A stretch of 9,232 bases of DNA from Candidatus Corynebacterium faecipullorum (GTDB taxonomy: Bacteria; Actinomycetota; Actinomycetes; Mycobacteriales; Mycobacteriaceae), in NCBI GenBank assembly GCA_019114925.1, contig DXEO01000061.1, forward strand, positions 1 through 9,232, read 5' to 3'. This document shows positions 6,595-9,232 of the stretch, piece by piece; position 1 is the first letter of the stretch, and each line of letters opens with the position of its first letter. The position numbers and the translations under genes are program-made. The notes under the pieces were generated by a model. It saw only the letters and a program-made list of their open reading frames with translations, searched no databases and was not told the DNA's origin.

Positions 6595-6622
6595 CGTTCA
6601 CGGTAAATAAGGCCCCAAAATC
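6595..6622 (+). repeat. Direct repeat copy 2: half of the terminator palindrome
   Basis: CGTTCACGGTAAATA (6595-6609) is identical to 5158-5172 and continues AGGCCCCAAAATC, matching one arm of the 5161-5214 palindrome. The returning arm is absent: at about 6623 the sequence passes into the end of an IS30-type element. The simplest reading is that the element inserted into, or recombined at, a second palindrome copy. Confidence 0.65.
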
Positions 6623-6951
6623 CCCGGCGGTTTCAAGTGGTGGATGCATCACTTGAATAGTTCTTGGATTTTCTCTTCTGGTGTGTACCAGTTGAGGACT
6701 TTTCTGGGGCGTCCGTTGAGTAGGTCTTGAATCTGCTGGACGCCCTTGTCGGTCAGGGTACTAAAGTCGCTTCCTTTGGGCAGGAAGTCTCGGACTAGCC
6801 CGTTGGTGTTTTCGTTGGTAGGCCTCTGCCAGGGTGAGTGCGGATCACAGAAGTAGACTGCGAGCCCACGTGCGATGCTCAGCCTGTCTACTTGGGCTAG
6901 TTCCACACCTTGGTCCCAGGTCAGCGTTTTGGTGATGTTGCGTATTTTTCC
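6623..6951 (-). mobile_element. IS30-family element remnant (right end and 3' part of the transposase)
   Basis: One end of the element lies around 6623-6650, where on the minus strand GATGCATCCACCACTTGAAACC resembles IS30-type terminal repeats; the exact outer base is uncertain. The other end and the 5' two thirds of the transposase are missing, so the element cannot move on its own. The deletion edge is near 6950. Confidence 0.7.
6649..6951 (-). pseudogene. IS30-family transposase, C-terminal fragment
   Basis: About 100 codons of an IS30 DDE transposase, running from KIRNITKTLTWDQGVELAQ to EEKIQELFK with stop TGA at 6649-6651. The second catalytic aspartate is in LTWDQG, and the final glutamate is in the diagnostic block YFCDPHSPWQRPTNENTNGL, followed by VRDFLPKGSDFS. 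The N-terminal helix-turn-helix and the first catalytic aspartate, expected in some 230-300 upstream residues, are absent. The open frame continues upstream as unrelated residues (WWWLIEMCTG and earlier), which are the antisense of the oxidoreductase fragment and not transposase. It is therefore a dead remnant. It sits upstream of the aspartate dehydrogenase gene in the same orientation and probably marks an old rearrangement that brought in the segment to its right. Confidence 0.88.
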
Positions 6952-6967
6952 GGTACACATCTCGATT

Positions 6968-7151
6968 AACCACCACCAGGGCCCGCAGCCGCACTTCACC
7001 GTCCACACACGCAATACCGACAATGGCGAGGCACGCACCTTCACCGCCCGCCACGTCGTCGCGGCCACCGGCACGTGGGCCGCGCCCTTCTTCCCCTTCA
7101 TCCCAGGCGACTTTGCCGGCACGCAGTGGCATTCCGCCAATTACCCTGGGC
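6968..7151 (+). pseudogene. Internal fragment of a flavin-dependent monooxygenase-like oxidoreductase
   Basis: About 60 codons on the plus strand read HFTVHTRNTDNGEARTFTA, then RHVVAATGTWAAPFFPFIPG and DFAGTQWHSANYPGP. This is the typical middle of FAD/NAD(P)-dependent oxidoreductases of the flavin monooxygenase or CzcO type, where a strand ending in ATGTW is followed by P-x-x-P-G and by a H-S-x-x-Y motif just before the NADP-binding glycine loop. Both sides are missing: the FAD-binding N-terminus is replaced by the IS30 remnant, and after YPGP the frame turns into Cys/Arg-rich sequence with no glycine-rich loop. It has no start or stop of its own. It is a gene fossil; the surrounding open frame running on to 7852 is antisense to pirin and should not be annotated as a protein. 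Confidence 0.8.
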
Positions 7152-7259
7152 CGAAGCCCCTTCCTTGCGCCTTCTGCTGCCGACAGCTCCGCCGCCGATA
7201 CCGGCTCGGACACCGCACCGCTGCTCAAAGACCACGTCTTCCCGGCGCTCCTCCGCTAA
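7152..7259 (+). pseudogene. C-terminal tail fragment resembling the Nudix-like gene at 1243-1671
   Basis: In a different frame from the oxidoreductase fragment, about 35 codons read FLAPSAADSSAADTGSDTAP, then LLKDHVFPALLR, and end at TAA 7257-7259. The last 15 residues (APLLKDHVFPALLR) match the end of the Nudix-like protein (APLLRERVFPALQEL) at about 10 aligned positions, and FLAPSAAD fits its WVDPAAPD with a short insertion. I infer that this is the 3' end of a second, diverged Nudix-like gene joined to the oxidoreductase piece. No start or upstream domain is present. The match is short, so the assignment is tentative, but the good stop position and the alignment make chance less likely. 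Confidence 0.5.
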
Positions 7260-7262
7260 CCC

Positions 7263-7276
7263 GCTTGCGCGCAAGC
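7263..7276. terminator. Perfect palindrome GCTTGCGCGCAAGC between convergent 3' ends
   Basis: A 14-base perfect palindrome lies between the TAA of the Nudix-like tail (7257-7259) and the stop of pirin (7289-7291). It can form a strong but tight hairpin and lacks a T-run, so it may be a weak two-way terminator. Confidence 0.35.
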
Positions 7277-7288
7277 CCCGCGCGCTCG

Positions 7289-8287
7289 CTAGTCCGTTCG
7301 CGCGTGTGGCGGCGCGTTGTGCCGTGGCTTCAGCGCTACCGGCGGCAGCTCCGGCGCGGGCAGCCACTCCATGCCCTCGGCATTCTTGCCCGGGCCACCG
7401 TGGCCCACGTAGCCCTCCACGAAACCGAAACGCGCTCCACGCTCCTGCCACTGTTGGCGGAACTGCCGGATTTCCTCGTCGCGCCGGGCCACGAAGTTCC
7501 ACCACATGAGGATTTCTTCCCCGAACGGGGTGCCGCCAATGAGCAGCGCGCGGGCCGGCTCGTCACCGGCGTTGCGCACGCGCAGCACCCGCTTGCCGAT
7601 GCCCACGTACCCAACCGCACCACGCTCCACCGTCGTCCCCTCGAGTTCCACGGCGCCGGTGTCCACCAACAGGCCGTGCTCGAATTCCGGGGACACCTCC
7701 AACGCGATCTCGGCACCGGCATCGATGCGAGCCTCCGCGCCGAGCAGGGGAGTGTGCGTCTCCACGGGGCTTTCCGCGCCCGCCAAGGAGCCGAGAAACA
7801 CGAGCAGCGATCCGCCCGGAACCTGCGTGACCGGCGGCGCGTAGTGCGTTAGGCCCGGGGTGGCGGTGTGGCGGGTGGCATCGGGAAGCGCGAGCCAAAG
7901 CTGCACGCCATGCAGGACCTTCGTCTCTGGCGTGGAGACCTCCGTATGGGAAATGCCCGGACCTGCGGTCATGACGTTGAGCTCGCCCGGGCGCACCTGC
8001 GCGGCGTTGCCAACCGAATCGTGGTGGGTGACCTCGCCCTGGAAAAGCCAGCTCACCGTCTGCAAGCCGGTGTGCGGGTGTGGGGCCACGTCCATCCCTC
8101 CGGTGGCGGCGACGTCATCAGGGCCGTAATGGTCCACGAAGCACCATGCTCCAATGAGTGCTCGCTGCCGCAGCGGCAACGTCCGCCGCACCGGCATGGC
8201 GCGCGGCCCGCCCAGAGGCACCTCGCGGGAGGGAAGAATCTCAACGGCGGCGTAGGGCGTAGAGGAGTCCAGCTTGGGGGAGGTCAT
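7289..8287 (-). CDS. Pirin family protein
   Basis: A 332-residue cytoplasmic bicupin. The N-terminal pirin domain has the iron site: His70 and His72 in APHPHTGLQTVSW, and His114 with Glu116 in AGPGISHTE, equivalent to His56, His58, His101 and Glu103 of human pirin. Other family marks are GAWCFVDHYGP and the run GVQLWLALP. The C-terminal cupin domain includes ALLIGGTPFGEEILMWWNFVARRDEEI, a well-conserved pirin block. Some pirins have quercetinase activity, others act as redox-sensing regulators; which applies here is not visible. The start at ATG 8285-8287 was chosen because a -10 box lies eight bases upstream and MTSPKLDSS fits the family; the frame is open a further 46 codons but that sequence is not pirin-like. 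The gene appears intact and diverges from the damaged response-regulator gene. Confidence 0.92.
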   Translation of the reverse strand: MTSPKLDSSTPYAAVEILPSREVPLGGPRAMPVRRTLPLRQRALIGAWCFVDHYGPDDVAATGGMDVAPHPHTGLQTVSWLFQGEVTHHDSVGNAAQVRPGELNVMTAGPGISHTEVSTPETKVLHGVQLWLALPDATRHTATPGLTHYAPPVTQVPGGSLLVFLGSLAGAESPVETHTPLLGAEARIDAGAEIALEVSPEFEHGLLVDTGAVELEGTTVERGAVGYVGIGKRVLRVRNAGDEPARALLIGGTPFGEEILMWWNFVARRDEEIRQFRQQWQERGARFGFVEGYVGHGGPGKNAEGMEWLPAPELPPVALKPRHNAPPHARTD

Positions 8288-8295
8288 GCCACACC

Positions 8296-8301
8296 AGTGT
8301 A
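8296..8301 (-). promoter_or_regulatory. -10 box (TACACT) for pirin, leaderless
   Basis: On the minus strand TACACT is followed by eight bases (GGTGTGGC) and then ATG 8287, again without a Shine-Dalgarno at a usable distance. It supports the 8287 start over the longer open frame. Confidence 0.55.
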
Positions 8302-8330
8302 CGGAACAATTGGGCGCTTGCTTTATCCGC

Positions 8331-8807
8331 ATGGTCACCATTGGACGAAGATGAAGCCCTCCCCTAGGCGTGCACCTCCGTGAGGCTAGAGACAATTTGA
8401 TTAGTCTCCATCGCCATTCGGACAACCTTTCCGATCAAATCCACGATGTGGCGCGGTTTCCCGACGAGCTCACCGAAGGCGGCAACGTGCTCGCCCTCGT
8501 TCTCTGCGACCACCGCATGCCCGGCACCACCGGCGTGGAATTCCTAGTCCAGATGATGGACGACGACCGCACCCCCGCCACCCGCAAAGTCCTGCTCACC
8601 GGTCAGGCGCAGCTGCACGACACGGTGCGCGCGCTCAACGAGGCCAACCTGGACCACCACATTGCCAAGCCCTGGGACGTCGACGAGCTACACCAGGTGG
8701 TGCGCACCATGCTCACCGACTACGTCGGGGACATGGACATCGACCCCCTGCCCTACCTCGACGTCCTCGACGCGACGCGCGCGATGGACCTCGTCCGCCG
8801 TCGCTAG
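8331..8807 (+). pseudogene. Response-regulator receiver domain with missing or scrambled N-terminus
   Basis: From about 8450 the plus strand encodes a good receiver domain: VLALVLCDHRMPGTTGVEFL with the phospho-acceptor Asp in CDHRMPG (codon at 8508), KVLLTGQ with the conserved Thr, and DHHIAKPWDVDELHQVV with the conserved Lys, then a 30-residue tail to TAG 8805-8807. There is no output domain. The first strand and the acidic pair (normally V-D-D-E) are absent from this frame: from the GTG at 8370 it reads HLREARDNLISLHRH. However, ATG GTC ACC ATT at 8331 and an acidic cluster LDEDEAL in another frame from 8341 lie at the right distance (about 55-59 codons before the Asp) to be the remains of a normal N-terminus. 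I therefore infer small indels; a shortened gene starting at GTG 8370 or 8448 remains possible. Confidence 0.6.
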
Positions 8808-8827
8808 GCCTGCGGGGCGCTGCGTTC

Positions 8828-9232
8828 CTACAGTTCTTGCGCGCGTACACGTCCGCGGCGCACCACCCAGGCTGCAACCAGCGAGAACACCAGCGCAACC
8901 AGCACCCCCAGGTTCGCGTCGGCCCACTGCTCGCCCACCAGCGGCAGCAGGTAGCCCTGCCAGTTGTTCCACGTCGCCTCCTCCGCGAACATGTTGGCCA
9001 CCAGCCCCCAGCCCAGCAGTGAGGCGATCGCCAAAATGCTTATCGACGCCACGTCCACCCCACCGTAGCGCCCCTGAGGATCGTAGAGCGCGGCCTCGTC
9101 GTAGTCCTGCGACCTGCAATAGATGTCGGCGATGAGGATGCCGGCCCAGCTCGCAAGCGGCACGCCCAGCGTAATGAGGAAGGACTGGAACGGGCCGAGG
9201 AAGTCTTGGGCGAAGAATACCACCCAGATCGT
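8828..9232 (-). CDS. NCS1 family purine/cytosine permease, C-terminal part
   Basis: The last 134 residues of an integral membrane transporter; the gene continues past the right edge. The frame opens at the edge with TIWVVFFAQDFLGPFQSFL, so the GTG at 9223 is internal and not a start. Membrane helices are visible at SFLITLGVPLASWAGILIAD, at SISILAIASLLGWGLVANMF and at LGVLVALVFSLVAAWVV, with a basic tail VRRGRVRAQEL. The loop YCRSQDYDEAALYDPQGRYG between the helices, following a PLASWAGILIAD helix, is typical of the nucleobase:cation symporter-1 group. Substrates in this group include cytosine, purines, allantoin and hydantoins; this fragment does not decide which. It converges on the receiver-domain gene with 20 bases between the stops. 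Confidence 0.82.
   Translation of the reverse strand, partial: TIWVVFFAQDFLGPFQSFLITLGVPLASWAGILIADIYCRSQDYDEAALYDPQGRYGGVDVASISILAIASLLGWGLVANMFAEEATWNNWQGYLLPLVGEQWADANLGVLVALVFSLVAAWVVRRGRVRAQEL

Noticed and set aside
6875..7852. Long plus-strand open frame of 325 codons
   Set aside because: Only about 6968-7151 reads as protein (oxidoreductase fragment). The left part is antisense to the IS30 transposase and the right part is antisense to the well-conserved pirin gene.
8288..8425. Longer N-terminus for pirin (46 extra codons)
   Set aside because: The extra residues do not resemble pirin, they overlap the start region of the divergent receiver gene, and the -10 box at 8296-8301 would lie inside the coding sequence.
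1..9232. CRISPR array, tRNA or rRNA genes, defence or toxin-antitoxin system
   Set aside because: No regularly spaced repeats, no tRNA-like cloverleaf or rRNA sequence recognised, and no gene pair with the size and signature of a toxin-antitoxin or defence module. The 2425/2737 pair was considered, but the second gene is a DUF1990 member.

Overview
The window looks like chromosomal DNA from a high-GC actinobacterium, most likely a Corynebacterium. The reasons are the set of protein families (secreted S1 protease with a long pro-region, DUF4232 lipoprotein, membrane-anchored VWA protein, DUF1990 protein), the IS30-type transposase remnant, and the very frequent TAnnnT -10 boxes placed 6-8 bases before an ATG, the layout of leaderless transcripts common in this group. 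The genus is inferred from gene content; no rRNA or other marker is present.

Left part (1-3183): a secreted trypsin-fold serine protease on the minus strand, cut by the window edge, diverges from a plus-strand run: a Nudix-fold protein with an eroded catalytic box, a DUF4232 lipoprotein, an unrecognised 102-residue protein, and a DUF1990 gene split by an in-frame TAA. Middle (3184-5215): a large secreted von Willebrand A protein with an intact metal site and a C-terminal membrane anchor. Its signal peptide seems to have lost its first residues to a one-base frameshift. It is followed by a strong palindromic terminator.

Centre-right (5216-6648): a small unrecognised gene with an excellent Shine-Dalgarno, frameshifted in a run of five C, converges on an intact L-aspartate dehydrogenase. 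This pair lies between two direct copies of a 15-base arm (CGTTCACGGTAAATA) of the terminator palindrome. The second copy is only half a palindrome, interrupted by the end of an IS30-family element.

Right part (6623-9232): a scar of three fragments (3' part of an IS30 transposase, a piece of a flavin-dependent monooxygenase-like gene, and a tail resembling the end of the Nudix gene at 1243-1671), then an intact pirin gene (minus), a response-regulator receiver domain whose N-terminus is lost or scrambled (plus), and the C-terminal end of an NCS1 purine/cytosine permease (minus, cut by the window edge).

I see no defence system, CRISPR array, tRNA or rRNA, and no convincing new multi-gene system. 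What stands out is the series of leaderless promoters and the concentration of broken genes, which could be real decay or, for the single-base cases, sequence error.
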